NCBI GenBank assembly: GCA_904420505.1
Contig: CAJFVS010000045.1
Coordinates: 1 to 39,588 of the forward strand
Length of the DNA: 39,588 bases
Origin: Candidatus Alloruminococcus vanvlietii
Lineage (GTDB): Bacteria > Bacillota > Clostridia > Oscillospirales > Ruminococcaceae
Direction of reading: 5' to 3'
Below, in pieces: positions 1 through 7,947 of the stretch (the first letter of the stretch is position 1; every line of letters starts with the position of its first letter). The position numbers and the translations under genes were made by a program. The notes beneath the pieces are model-generated. The model saw nothing but the letters and a program-made list of their open reading frames with translations. It was not told where the DNA came from and searched no databases.

Positions 1-676
1 GGCAGCCGCCGCACATGCCGGTGCCGTCAATCATAATGGGGTTTAAGCTGACGATGGTTTTGATGTTGTATTTTTTGGTGATATCGCAAACAAATTTCAT
101 CATAATCACCGGGCCGATGGCAACAACCGCATCGTACTGGTTGCCCGCCTGGATAAGCGCTTCCAGCTTGTTGGTAACAAAGCCTTTTTCGCCGTAGGTG
201 CCGTCGTCGGTGGTGATGTAAAGGTTTTTGGAAGCCGCGCGCATTTCGTCTTCCAAAATTACAATATCTTTGCTTCTAAAACCGGCAATCATGTCCACTT
301 CCACGCCTTTGCTGGTTAGCTCTTTGGCCTGGGGGTATGCGATTGCACAGCCCACGCCGCCGCCTACAACAGCTACGCGTTTTACGTTTTCAAGATGAGT
401 AGGAATGCCCAGCGGCCCTACAAAGTCCAGGATGTAGTCGCCTTCGTTAAGCTGCCCCAACAATTTGGTAGAACGGCCCACGGTTTGGAAAATAATCGTA
501 ACAGTGCCTTTTTCGCGGTCATAATCGGCAATTGTCAGCGGAACTCTTTCGCCGAACTCGTCCACGCGGAAAATGATGAACTGGCCTGCATGCGCTTTTT
601 TGGCAATAAACGGTGCGTCCACTTCCATCAAGACCACTTGGCTGTTCAGTTGTCTTTTTTTCACAATTTTAAACAA
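1..676 (-). CDS. NfnA-type ferredoxin:NADP+ oxidoreductase small subunit (FAD/[2Fe-2S]), partial
   Basis: Cytosolic flavin/iron-sulfur subunit of the sulfide dehydrogenase / NADH-dependent ferredoxin:NADP+ oxidoreductase (NfnAB) family, related to dihydroorotate dehydrogenase PyrK. The protein starts MFKIVKKRQLNSQVVLMEVD and has a flavin-binding barrel (RVPLTIADYD, about residues 45-55), a nucleotide-binding segment VAVVGGGVGCA near residue 105, and, at the window edge, the DGTGMCGGC motif that begins the [2Fe-2S] cysteine cluster. The C-terminus (about 50 residues expected) and a likely nfnB/gltD-like partner lie beyond base 1. The start is TTG at 676-674, about 9 bases after AGGAG; no ATG fits. 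A near-consensus promoter lies upstream. A PyrK-like role is the main alternative, but no pyr genes are visible. Confidence 0.85.
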   Translation of the reverse strand, partial: MFKIVKKRQLNSQVVLMEVDAPFIAKKAHAGQFIIFRVDEFGERVPLTIADYDREKGTVTIIFQTVGRSTKLLGQLNEGDYILDFVGPLGIPTHLENVKRVAVVGGGVGCAIAYPQAKELTSKGVEVDMIAGFRSKDIVILEDEMRAASKNLYITTDDGTYGEKGFVTNKLEALIQAGNQYDAVVAIGPVIMMKFVCDITKKYNIKTIVSLNPIMIDGTGMCGGC

Positions 677-713
677 ACACGTTCACTCCTATTCATACTA
701 ACTTGCTGTTTTT

Positions 714-742
714 ATTATAGTATACGCCCGGCGATATTTCAA
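714..742 (-). promoter_or_regulatory. Sigma-A promoter of the nfnA-like gene
   Basis: Read on the minus strand: TTGAAA (742-737), a 17-base spacer, TATAAT (719-714). Transcription would start near 707, about 30 bases before the TTG start codon. Confidence 0.85.
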
Positions 743-770
743 TCTTTTTGACGCTTTTTTAACAATAAAA

Positions 771-818
771 GAATGGAAAAAAACAAAAAAATCCCCATAT
801 CGCGTGGATATGGGGATT
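771..818 (-). terminator. Rho-independent terminator of the amidase operon
   Basis: Perfect 11-bp stem AATCCCCATAT / ATATGGGGATT (790-800 and 808-818) with a 7-base loop, followed on the minus strand by a T-rich run (771-790). It lies about 22 bases after the amidase stop codon. Confidence 0.9.
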
Positions 819-840
819 GGAAAAGCTGCCTTTTGGCCGT

Positions 841-3800
841 TTAACTGCCTGACGCTTGATGGGAAGCTTGGTTATCGGGCACCGAAGATTGCGAAGTGGT
901 GTCCTCCGGCAAGCTTGCCGTGCTTTGGCTGCCCGTAGAGTCGGTGCTCTGGCTGCTGGCGATGGAGTCGCTCACCTGCGAAGAAGTGCTCTCCTGCGAA
1001 GATTCGCTGGACGCCTGGGAAGAAGAGGACTCCGGCTGCGAGGAAGAAGACGAGGACGACGGCGGCAGCGACGAACTGCTGGAAGAGGACGGCTGCGAGC
1101 TGGACGGGTCTTGCGACGAGCTGGACGGCGGCGGTGTTACCGTGCCCTCCATATCGCCGACCGACTGCACACCGGTGGGTTGCGAATTGAGCGACCCGGT
1201 GGCAATAAAGTAATTGACAATCCCGTTGACAATGCCGTTTGCCAAAGCGTTTTGATAGCTGGAATCAATAAGCTTTTGGTACTCCGAAGGGGTGCTGACA
1301 AAGCCTACCTCCAGCAGTGTTGCGGGCAGTTCGGAATCGCGTGTGACGTAAAACGCATTGTATTTTGCCCCGCGGTTGTTCCAGTTGGCCGTGCTGGAAA
1401 TAGCGCTGGTCAGGCTGGAAGCGATGACTTTTTGGTAACTGTAGAAATAATAGCTTTCTGTGCCGGTTGGGCCGGAGGAAACATACGAGTTTTGATGGAT
1501 GCTTAAGAACAGGTGCGGCGCAAACGATTTACCCGCCTCTACACGCTGTGCCAGCGAGGGCATGGTACCGGTGGTATCAATCATGCTCACCGTTGCGCCC
1601 ATGTTCTCCAGCTTGGTTTTTACCAGCGAGGCAATCATGCGGTTAATAACCGCTTCCGGATAATTGGGGTTGTTGCCCAAAGCACCCGGGTCGTTTCCGC
1701 CGTGGCCGGGGTCAAGCATGATGCGCGCGCCGTTTAGGGTGTAGCCCGAACCGCTTGACTGCACAGGCGCCGGGTTGGTAAAGCGGAAGGTCAGATAGCC
1801 GTTGGAATCATAGTAGGCTTTGTAACCCAAAAAGCCGTTTGTTTTACGGAAAGTAAGCGTCAGCGTGGAGCCCGACCAGGTTGCCGACGAGAACAACGAG
1901 TTTTGGGTGAGCGTCAGGTTGTCCGGTACTTGCGTGGTGTGCGCAAACGCTATCTGGAAGCCGTTAGAGGTAATGGTAACGTCATACGGGGCTTTCCAAG
2001 ACATGTTGAGCGAAACATAGGTGTAAAAATCCTCGCCCGTTACCTTTAACCCGGAAATCACATTATTGCCTTTGATGTTGGAGCTGTCCACATTGGTGAC
2101 GTTGTTGGCGTATACGCGCAAACCGCAGCTTAAAATGTAATAGCTGTAGGTGGTGCCGCCCTCCGAATAGGTGAGGATGTCGCCCACAACGGTGTCCACC
2201 GTGCCCTTGGGCAGCGGGTAACAGTACGGGGAGGCCAAATCGTTGATGATATCCGACGGGAAGGTTTCGGCGCTGTCCACCGTAACCATCACCGCTTTGC
2301 CGTCGCCCAAATCCGGTTTCTTATTGATTTTTACCAGCGCGCCCTGCAAGGTATCGGTGTAGCCGTCGTAAGTGGCGGTTACCGAAACATTGCCCAGGCT
2401 TTGCACGCTGTCGGTAGCGGCGGGCGCTGTGTAAGTACCAACGTATTTTTGATAAGTAGAATCACGGTCGGTGTCATCATCATCCACTTCCGCCGGCGAC
2501 ATAGTTACTTTTGTGCCGTTTAAGGTTGCATACACGGTTGAACCTTTATAAGCGGTGGCGGTAATTTCCATCTTCATGCCGCCTTCCAGCACCGCCGTGC
2601 CCAACGGGGACACATCTTTTAGTACGATGATTTCCCTGGTAATGTTATAGGTAATGGTTTTATCTTTGTGCGAGAAGGTAAAGGTGTTTAAGCCTTTTTC
2701 CAAGTCCACTTCGATGTTAAAGTACCCCGAATCGTCCGTTTCAATCACTTCGCCGTTGAAGGTAAGGTCAAAGTTCGGGTCGGAAGCACCAGTAAACACC
2801 ACGCTCGGTTCGGATGTGGTATAGGTGGTTTGGCTGGGCTTGGTCAAAGTCAGCTCTTTTAAAATCAAATCTTCGCTGACCTTGTTGTTAAAGTAATTGA
2901 CAAGCACTTCGGTGCTGCCCTGGGGGTCTTCCATCAAACTGGCCATCGAATCCAGCGCCAGGCCCTGGCAGCCGGTTACATCGCGCAGGATGGTTGCCTG
3001 TTTGGTCAGCTGGTCGGGGCTTGTCCACCCGCGGTTGTTGGTTACGGCTTTGGAAGCCGCCATCACCGCATACATGGGGATATTGTTTTGGTTGGCCAAA
3101 TCCGCCCACCATTTTACAACGGTTTCAAAGGGGATTTCAGGGTCGGTTGTGGAGCCGAAAGCTTCTACAAACACAAAATCCACCAGTTTGTTTTCAATAT
3201 AAGCTTTTACGTCCGCATTGGCGGAGGTAAGCATTTGATAGGAAGCACTGGTAGCCGAGCCCGCCTCGTTGTCGGTGTCGTTTGCCCATACCGAAGAGGT
3301 CAGCACGCCCACCTGGATGTTTCTATCCACGCTGCGCACGCCCTGTGCCGCCGCATTGATGGCCGACTGGGTCATCTCCAGCATAAAGCGGTCATACCCG
3401 GCGCCCGAGGACATCTGCATATAATGCCCGTAGGCCGAGGAGGAATCTTCTATCGAATAGTTGTCCAAAATCACGCCGTCCACTTTGTATGTTTCTACAA
3501 AGCTGGCAGCGTCCTTTTTAATCGTGGTCAGCTTGTCCGAATTGACCTGCTGCATGGTCTGGATAGCGCCCTCTTCATAGCTGCTCAACACATCGTAAAG
3601 CGCATACACAAACAGGCCTTGGTCGCGGCACTGCTGCACAATGTATTCCAGTACATCCAGCCCGGCAACCGCCTGCGGCAGGGTACTGCTTTGGTAAATC
3701 ACGCTGTCATCGTTGTAGGTAAGCCCTACAACCACCGTGTTTAAGGTGTATTCCTTGGCTTGAGCAAGCAGCGCGTCTATCTCGTTTTTCACGCTTTCGG

Positions 3801-4122
3801 CGCTGTTGGACGAACCGGTCATAAAATCCACGCCCGGAACCAGATACACCGCTTTCATATCCACCGGGCGGCTAAAGCTCGGCAAGGTGTTGTCCTCTTC
3901 TTCGCTGTCCGGCGTATCCGAAACAGCGCCGTTATCCGGTATCTGGCTTTCCGGCTCGGACACGGGATTGTCCTCCTCGGAATCTTGACCGGATACGTTT
4001 CCGGCGGTGGGCAGGTAATTTTGCCCAAACACCGCAACCATACCGGTTACCAGCGTAATGCCTAAGAAAACGCAAACCAGTATAATGGCGATTTTTTGTT
4101 TGTTTTTGGACATTTGTGCCAT
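841..4122 (-). CDS. Membrane-anchored GHL10-like barrel fused to N-acetylmuramoyl-L-alanine amidase (Amidase_3), Ser-rich tail
   Basis: Large surface protein of 1093 aa, predicted to cut the amide bond between MurNAc and L-Ala in peptidoglycan. Order of parts: N-terminal membrane anchor (about residues 8-32), acidic Ser/Pro linker, a TIM-barrel-like region (about 90-470; VDGVILDNYS resembles the strand motif of GHL10/DUF187 enzymes), beta-rich Ig-like segments, then Amidase_3 from about residue 800. The zinc ligands can be seen: His807 in DPGHGG, Glu in PEAVINR, His876 in SIHQN, and catalytic Glu938 in LLEVGF. The last ~100 residues are almost only Ser, Gln, Pro and Thr. The start at 4122 follows GGAGG by 11 bases; a longer reading frame to 4323 would overlap the upstream gene and has no family support. 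It is the second gene of an operon, 32 bases after the lipoprotein gene. Amidase activity is well supported; the role of the barrel is unknown. Confidence 0.9.
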   Translation of the reverse strand: MAQMSKNKQKIAIILVCVFLGITLVTGMVAVFGQNYLPTAGNVSGQDSEEDNPVSEPESQIPDNGAVSDTPDSEEEDNTLPSFSRPVDMKAVYLVPGVDFMTGSSNSAESVKNEIDALLAQAKEYTLNTVVVGLTYNDDSVIYQSSTLPQAVAGLDVLEYIVQQCRDQGLFVYALYDVLSSYEEGAIQTMQQVNSDKLTTIKKDAASFVETYKVDGVILDNYSIEDSSSAYGHYMQMSSGAGYDRFMLEMTQSAINAAAQGVRSVDRNIQVGVLTSSVWANDTDNEAGSATSASYQMLTSANADVKAYIENKLVDFVFVEAFGSTTDPEIPFETVVKWWADLANQNNIPMYAVMAASKAVTNNRGWTSPDQLTKQATILRDVTGCQGLALDSMASLMEDPQGSTEVLVNYFNNKVSEDLILKELTLTKPSQTTYTTSEPSVVFTGASDPNFDLTFNGEVIETDDSGYFNIEVDLEKGLNTFTFSHKDKTITYNITREIIVLKDVSPLGTAVLEGGMKMEITATAYKGSTVYATLNGTKVTMSPAEVDDDDTDRDSTYQKYVGTYTAPAATDSVQSLGNVSVTATYDGYTDTLQGALVKINKKPDLGDGKAVMVTVDSAETFPSDIINDLASPYCYPLPKGTVDTVVGDILTYSEGGTTYSYYILSCGLRVYANNVTNVDSSNIKGNNVISGLKVTGEDFYTYVSLNMSWKAPYDVTITSNGFQIAFAHTTQVPDNLTLTQNSLFSSATWSGSTLTLTFRKTNGFLGYKAYYDSNGYLTFRFTNPAPVQSSGSGYTLNGARIMLDPGHGGNDPGALGNNPNYPEAVINRMIASLVKTKLENMGATVSMIDTTGTMPSLAQRVEAGKSFAPHLFLSIHQNSYVSSGPTGTESYYFYSYQKVIASSLTSAISSTANWNNRGAKYNAFYVTRDSELPATLLEVGFVSTPSEYQKLIDSSYQNALANGIVNGIVNYFIATGSLNSQPTGVQSVGDMEGTVTPPPSSSSQDPSSSQPSSSSSSSLPPSSSSSSSQPESSSSQASSESSQESTSSQVSDSIASSQSTDSTGSQSTASLPEDTTSQSSVPDNQASHQASGS

Positions 4123-4154
4123 AAAACGATCTTCCTCCCCCTGTGCTTCCCTGT

Positions 4155-5678
4155 CTAATTCAAAATGGACTGCAAATTTTTGCGTTCGCTTGCTACAATC
4201 GATGCTACATCGGAGCCGGGGCGGAAAACCGAATCGTACCGGTACAGCACAAATCCGCCGTACTGGGATTTTTCCCGCGCATACAGCACCTGACGCATTA
4301 AAATATCGGTGTTTTCTATCCATTCGCGGTTGCTGCTGTCAACCGTGCCGCATTTATAGGGCGCAAGACCCACATACAATGTAACGCTGCTGGATGTGAC
4401 AATATTTGCCCATTGGTCCAAAACTTTGTCGAACGCAGCGGTGGAATGCTCAAAACCCCAGTAAATCTGCGGGCAGATATAGTCGATATAATTGGTATTG
4501 GAGCACCATTTGGCTACATCCGCATACAAAAGATTGTAGTTGTTGCTAATATTGCCTGCCGGGCTTACGCCAAACATGCAGGAAGAATCAATCGCCTTTA
4601 CCGCAGCGTAGGTTTCGCGGATAAGGGTGTTGACATTTTCCCTTCTCCAAGCGGCCAGGCTTAACGTGCCGCCGGATGAGGTGTATTCTTTATAACTGGC
4701 CGCATCCAGCGATTCATCCGTGCCCGGGTAAAAATAATCGTCAAAATGAATGCCGTCCAAATCGTAGTTTTGCACCAGCTCTTTTACGCCGTTGACCACC
4801 AGCTGGCGCACTTCGGGGACAGCGGGGTTGTAATAGTACCCGCCGCTGTATTCCATCACATAATGGCTGGTGCTGGGGTCGTTCATCCAAATATACGCCT
4901 GGTTGTCGCTGGAAAGGTCAAACTTCGAGCCTGCGGCTTTCACACGGTAGGGGTTAATCCACGCATGGATTTGCAGCCCGTACTTTCTGGCGGCGGTAAT
5001 CATCACGTCCAGCGCGTCAAACGGCAAAGAACCGCCCTGCCCGCTGCCGGTTATGTAATAGGATGTTGGAAAATAGCTTGACTCATAAATGGCGTCGCCA
5101 AACGGGCGCACTTGTACAATCACCGTGTTGCAGCCCAGGTTTTTCACATTGGAAAAATACGATTCAATATTGCTTTTAAAGGTGCTTTGGCTTTTGCCCT
5201 GCAAAATGCTCATATACTCCAAATACGAAATCCACACCGCGCGCATTTCCCCGCTGGGTGCAGGAGTTGTATCGGATTCGGAAGAAGACGATGAAGAGCC
5301 AGACGAGCTGGCCTGCGAGCTGCCCGACGAAGCCTGGCTGCTGGAATCCGGTTTGGAACTGGTATTTTGCGAGGACGAAGGCGGCTTTGCGCTGCTTGCC
5401 GAAGAAGGCGGCTGGCTGGACGAAGCGCTGCTTGTACTACCGGTGCTATTCACACTGGAAGCATTGCTGGAAGTACTACTGTGCGTAGAATTCTCTTCCC
5501 CACCCAAGCTGGAATTAAACGGCGGGTCTTCGGGCATGTAGCTTACCCCGTTGCTGGAAGAATTGGAAACAAATTGCGAATTTATGTCAGAACTCGGCAA
5601 AGGGCTGGGCCCTTTGGAGCAACTTGCTGTCGAAAGGAGGACCATTACGGCCAAAAGGATAACGACACTTCTTTTCAT
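4155..5678 (-). CDS. Ser-rich lipoprotein with GHL10/DUF187 glycoside-hydrolase-like domain
   Basis: Predicted exported lipoprotein of 507 aa. The signal peptide MKRSVVILLAVMVLLSTASC ends at Cys20, the likely lipidated residue (the lipobox is imperfect, with Thr at -3). Residues ~25-140 are a Ser/Pro/Gln linker suited to crossing the wall. From ~145 a family-10-like hydrolase fold begins: EMRAVWISYLEY, NTVIVQVRPFGDA, HAWINPYR, and the family signature DGIHFDDYFYPG, whose paired Asp are the likely acidic centre. This is PF02638 (DUF187), related to E. coli YddW; substrates are thought to be cell-wall or capsule glycans but are unproven. The start has GAGGAG 7 bases upstream. It is first in an operon with the amidase, which carries a related barrel, so joint wall remodelling is a fair inference. 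Confidence 0.9.
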   Translation of the reverse strand: MKRSVVILLAVMVLLSTASCSKGPSPLPSSDINSQFVSNSSSNGVSYMPEDPPFNSSLGGEENSTHSSTSSNASSVNSTGSTSSASSSQPPSSASSAKPPSSSQNTSSKPDSSSQASSGSSQASSSGSSSSSSESDTTPAPSGEMRAVWISYLEYMSILQGKSQSTFKSNIESYFSNVKNLGCNTVIVQVRPFGDAIYESSYFPTSYYITGSGQGGSLPFDALDVMITAARKYGLQIHAWINPYRVKAAGSKFDLSSDNQAYIWMNDPSTSHYVMEYSGGYYYNPAVPEVRQLVVNGVKELVQNYDLDGIHFDDYFYPGTDESLDAASYKEYTSSGGTLSLAAWRRENVNTLIRETYAAVKAIDSSCMFGVSPAGNISNNYNLLYADVAKWCSNTNYIDYICPQIYWGFEHSTAAFDKVLDQWANIVTSSSVTLYVGLAPYKCGTVDSSNREWIENTDILMRQVLYAREKSQYGGFVLYRYDSVFRPGSDVASIVASERKNLQSILN

Positions 5679-5709
5679 TGTACACTCCTCACATGTTCAT
5701 TTGGATATA

Positions 5710-5738
5710 ATTTTACAGTTAAATTTTGTTAAAATCAA
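5710..5738 (-). promoter_or_regulatory. Probable sigma-A promoter of the lipoprotein-amidase operon
   Basis: Minus strand: TTGATT (5738-5733), 17-base spacer, TAAAAT (5715-5710), in an AT-rich intergenic stretch about 25-30 bases before the lipoprotein ribosome binding site. Confidence 0.65.
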
Positions 5739-5813
5739 TAATAAATGTATATTTAACAATTATGAAACATTTTCCAAATTTTCTATTAACGTATGTTTTT
5801 CCATGCCAAATCA

Positions 5814-5822
5814 TGCTATAAT
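5814..5822 (+). promoter_or_regulatory. Extended -10 promoter for the small Cys protein
   Basis: TGC followed by a perfect TATAAT (5817-5822); no clear -35 box. It is very close to the RBS (GAGGAG, 5831-5836), so the leader would be short. Confidence 0.5.
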
Positions 5823-5844
5823 AAAAAAAAGAGGAGCAAAAACC

Positions 5845-6090
5845 ATGTTTGTTTTTTCCATGCAGCACAACAAAGTGGACACCGACGCCCTGTGCCATTT
5901 TTATAAAAATCCTTGCAAAAACTGTGCCAGCCGGGAAGGATACCTTCTTTTTCGCACTAGCGCTTGGCATTATGTATCAAAAACCGATTTGCTCCCTCAC
6001 CGTTACCACCGGTATTGGGCTGTATGCGTACATTGCGGCAAGCATTACCGCATGAAACCAAGCCAAGCCAAACGCTATTTACAAAAATAA
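5845..6090 (+). CDS. Small 5-Cys putative zinc-ribbon protein
   Basis: 81-aa protein that I do not recognise. Cysteines sit at residues 17, 24, 27, 61 and 64; the CKNC (24-27) and CVHC (61-64) pairs are spaced as in a four-Cys zinc ribbon. It is basic at the C-terminus (KPSQAKRYLQK) and has no signal peptide or membrane segment. The ATG at 5845 is chosen because AAAAGAGGAG precedes it and a TATAAT box lies just upstream; the open frame continues further up only through the divergent gene's promoter. It is monocistronic, flanked by divergent and convergent genes, and ends at a strong hairpin. A nucleic-acid-binding or metal-binding role is possible but not shown. Confidence 0.7.
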   Translation: MFVFSMQHNKVDTDALCHFYKNPCKNCASREGYLLFRTSAWHYVSKTDLLPHRYHRYWAVCVHCGKHYRMKPSQAKRYLQK

Positions 6091-6092
6091 TA

Positions 6093-6117
6093 AGCCGGCT
6101 CCATAATGGAGCCGGCT
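6093..6117. terminator. Bidirectional terminator
   Basis: 11-bp perfect stem AGCCGGCTCCA / TGGAGCCGGCT with a TAA loop between convergent genes. The plus side continues GTTTTG and the minus side TTATTATTTTTG, so it is stronger for the minus-strand phosphatase operon. Confidence 0.85.
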
Positions 6118-6134
6118 GTTTTGCATATAGGGGA

Positions 6135-6599
6135 TTAAAGCTGTTTTTGGCCGGTGATATGAGCCAGCAGCGCCTGGCAGCCTTTTAGCACATCTTGGTA
6201 GGTGTCTTCAAAATTGCCGGTGTACCAAGGGTCGGCAATATCCCGCGGATTGGGTGTAAAATCCAGCAGGCGGTGCACTTTGTTTTGCGGGTCTTTGCCA
6301 ATAATGCGCATAATATTGCGGATATTATGCTGTTCCATGCCGATTAAATAGTCGTACCGGTCATAATCCTGCCGGGTGAGCTTGGTGGCAAAATGCGCAA
6401 ACACCGGTATGCCCTCTTCACGCATTTTGCGCAGCGTGCCCGGATGCACCGGGTTGCCGGTTTCTTCACTGCTGGTGGCGCAGGACTGGATTTCAAATTG
6501 GTCCAGCACCCCCTGCTGTTTTGCCAGATGGGTAAACACAAACTGCGCCATCGGGCTGCGGCAGATATTTCCATGGCAGATAAACAAAATTTTGGTCAT
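6135..6599 (-). CDS. Low-molecular-weight protein-tyrosine phosphatase
   Basis: 154-aa cytosolic phosphatase of the LMW-PTP (arsenate reductase-like) fold, which removes phosphate from tyrosine residues through a Cys thioester-like phosphoenzyme. The P-loop C-x5-R-S is intact near the start (Cys8 in CHGNICRS, Arg14, Ser15), and the general-acid Asp is in DPWY near residue 122. The length matches the family (~150). The ATG at 6599 follows AAAGGAG, which overlaps the stop region of the Nudix gene 4 bases upstream, so translation is probably coupled. It is last of a three-gene operon. No cognate tyrosine kinase is in view. Confidence 0.93.
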   Translation of the reverse strand: MTKILFICHGNICRSPMAQFVFTHLAKQQGVLDQFEIQSCATSSEETGNPVHPGTLRKMREEGIPVFAHFATKLTRQDYDRYDYLIGMEQHNIRNIMRIIGKDPQNKVHRLLDFTPNPRDIADPWYTGNFEDTYQDVLKGCQALLAHITGQKQL

Positions 6600-6603
6600 G
6601 CCC

Positions 6604-7287
6604 TTACTCCTTTGTTGCGATGTATTGTGCCAGCAAAGGCCGTGTACGCAGCGCGCTGGCAATGATTTTGGCATGGTCAAAGGCCAGGCCGTCGTTTTCC
6701 AAAATCTCCCACTGTACGCAGCTAGAAAAAGCGTCTTTTGTGCAAATAAAGCGCAGCTTGGCCTTAAGCGTCTCTTTGGGCGAGCAAAGGGCAAGGCTAA
6801 GCACCCGGGTAAGAACCTGTTTTCCATCCGCAGCTTGGGTGTGCGCCTCTTCCCCCTGCCAACAAGCGTTCACGTCAAACCATTCGGCGTCGCGCGCGTC
6901 GTCGCCGGCCTGCGCTGTCATCGCGCTGGGCAGTATGGCCGTATAGGCGGCGGTCATCGTCCAGGCGCGCGGGTCACGTCCCGGGTCGGAAAAAACGCCC
7001 AGTTCTTCCAGTACAACGCCTTTTAGATGCGTTTCTTCCTCCAGTTCGCGCTGCGCTGCCTGCAGGGTGGTTTCATCGGGGTTTACAAACCCGCCCGGCA
7101 GCGCCCAGCACCCCAAAAATGGATGCCCGCCGCGTTGGATAAGCAGCAGCTTTAAAGCCGGTAGCCCGTAATGGAATACCAGTATATCCGCCGTCACGCT
7201 TGGGCGCGGGTAATCTTTGGGGGAATATTGGGCCAAAAATTCCTGCTCGGTTAACCCGTTTTTATCGCGTATAGCCATCTGTTTCAT
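6604..7287 (-). CDS. Nudix hydrolase (ADP-ribose pyrophosphatase-like)
   Basis: 227-aa enzyme that likely cleaves a nucleoside diphosphate linked to another group (ADP-ribose is typical for the COG1051 type). The Nudix box G-x5-E-x7-REL-x-EE is complete: Gly66, Glu72, Arg80-Glu81, Glu84-Glu85. The C-terminal FDHAKIIASAL segment is the usual helix of this subfamily; I see no winged-helix domain of the NrtR regulator type. Its ATG overlaps the stop of the upstream nicotinamidase-like gene (ATGA at 7287-7284), and it runs directly into the phosphatase. Pairing with a PncA-like hydrolase suggests NAD turnover, but the substrate is inferred only. Confidence 0.88.
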   Translation of the reverse strand: MKQMAIRDKNGLTEQEFLAQYSPKDYPRPSVTADILVFHYGLPALKLLLIQRGGHPFLGCWALPGGFVNPDETTLQAAQRELEEETHLKGVVLEELGVFSDPGRDPRAWTMTAAYTAILPSAMTAQAGDDARDAEWFDVNACWQGEEAHTQAADGKQVLTRVLSLALCSPKETLKAKLRFICTKDAFSSCVQWEILENDGLAFDHAKIIASALRTRPLLAQYIATKE

Positions 7288-7811
7288 CGGTTCATCACCT
7301 GCACCTGTATGCTTTGCAAAATGTTAAGCGCCTGCTCGTTTAAGCTGTCGTCGTTGCTGGCAGTGCAGTTGGCGTCTACCATCACCGGCGTTTCGGGCGC
7401 GGCGGTTTTGCACAAAACCGCATTGGAAAGCACGCATATATTGCTGACCACCCCGCAAAGCTCAATGCTTTGGTAGCTGCGCTCTTTTACATATTCATAC
7501 AGCTCCTGCGAACCAAAGCTGGGCTTGTAAAAGCATATATCTTGCGGCTGTTTCAGCGCGGCAATATCACTGTAAAGTTCCCAACCTTGTCGGCTTTGGA
7601 TGCAGTGTTCTACCGGCAGATTTTTCCCTTCCTGCGTTTGCAGATAACCCGGCCCGTGGGTATCCATTGTAAAAACAATCTCATCGCCGTGCAGGCGGTA
7701 TTCTTCTATTTTTTTGGCAATCGCCGGGCAAAGGGCCTTTGCTTTTTCAAAGCCCAAAGCGCCGGATACAAAATCGTTTTGGTAATCCACCACGATTAAC
7801 AAGCGTTTCAT
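7284..7811 (-). CDS. Isochorismatase-family cysteine hydrolase, nicotinamidase-like
   Basis: 175-aa cytosolic hydrolase. The catalytic triad of the family is visible: Asp9 (VVDYQNDF), Lys96 (YKPSFG) and Cys126 (GVVSNICV), with the usual cis-peptide loop before the Cys. Asp50, His52 and His69 match the metal site of PncA nicotinamidases, which convert nicotinamide to nicotinate for NAD salvage; this favours nicotinamidase over an isochorismatase sensu stricto. The start at 7811 has AAAGGAG about 8 bases upstream; the open frame upstream of it shows no homology. First gene of the operon with the Nudix hydrolase and LMW-PTP, under its own promoter. Confidence 0.88.
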   Translation of the reverse strand: MKRLLIVVDYQNDFVSGALGFEKAKALCPAIAKKIEEYRLHGDEIVFTMDTHGPGYLQTQEGKNLPVEHCIQSRQGWELYSDIAALKQPQDICFYKPSFGSQELYEYVKERSYQSIELCGVVSNICVLSNAVLCKTAAPETPVMVDANCTASNDDSLNEQALNILQSIQVQVMNR

Positions 7812-7839
7812 TTTTCTTCTCCTTTTGGCTGTTTTTTCT

Positions 7840-7867
7840 AGTATACCACAAATTCTGCGCCAAACAA
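7840..7867 (-). promoter_or_regulatory. Promoter of the nicotinamidase-Nudix-phosphatase operon
   Basis: Minus strand: TTGTTT (7867-7862), 16-base spacer, TATACT (7845-7840) with an upstream TGG that makes an extended -10. Confidence 0.75.
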
Positions 7868-7907
7868 GGTGCGCTGCAACCCTTGCATGGAAAATAGCGC
7901 TTTTCTC

Positions 7908-7930
7908 TGGTATACTGTACCCAGTATACA
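7908..7930 (+). promoter_or_regulatory. Extended -10 promoter overlapped by an inverted repeat (cupin gene)
   Basis: TGG-TATACT (7908-7916) is an extended -10. It lies inside a perfect inverted repeat GTATACTG-TACC-CAGTATAC (7910-7929), which could be a repressor site covering the promoter. No good -35 box is seen. Confidence 0.55.
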
Positions 7931-7947
7931 GCAAGGGGGAAATCATC

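Noticed and set aside
856-1506. Long plus-strand open frames opposite the amidase tail
   Set aside because: They mirror the Ser-rich, GC-biased tail on the other strand, yield Arg/Gly or Glu/Asp low complexity, and have no RBS.
4123-4323. N-terminal extension of the amidase
   Set aside because: It overlaps the lipoprotein gene's end, has no homology, and the start at 4122 has a good GGAGG and a membrane anchor right after it.
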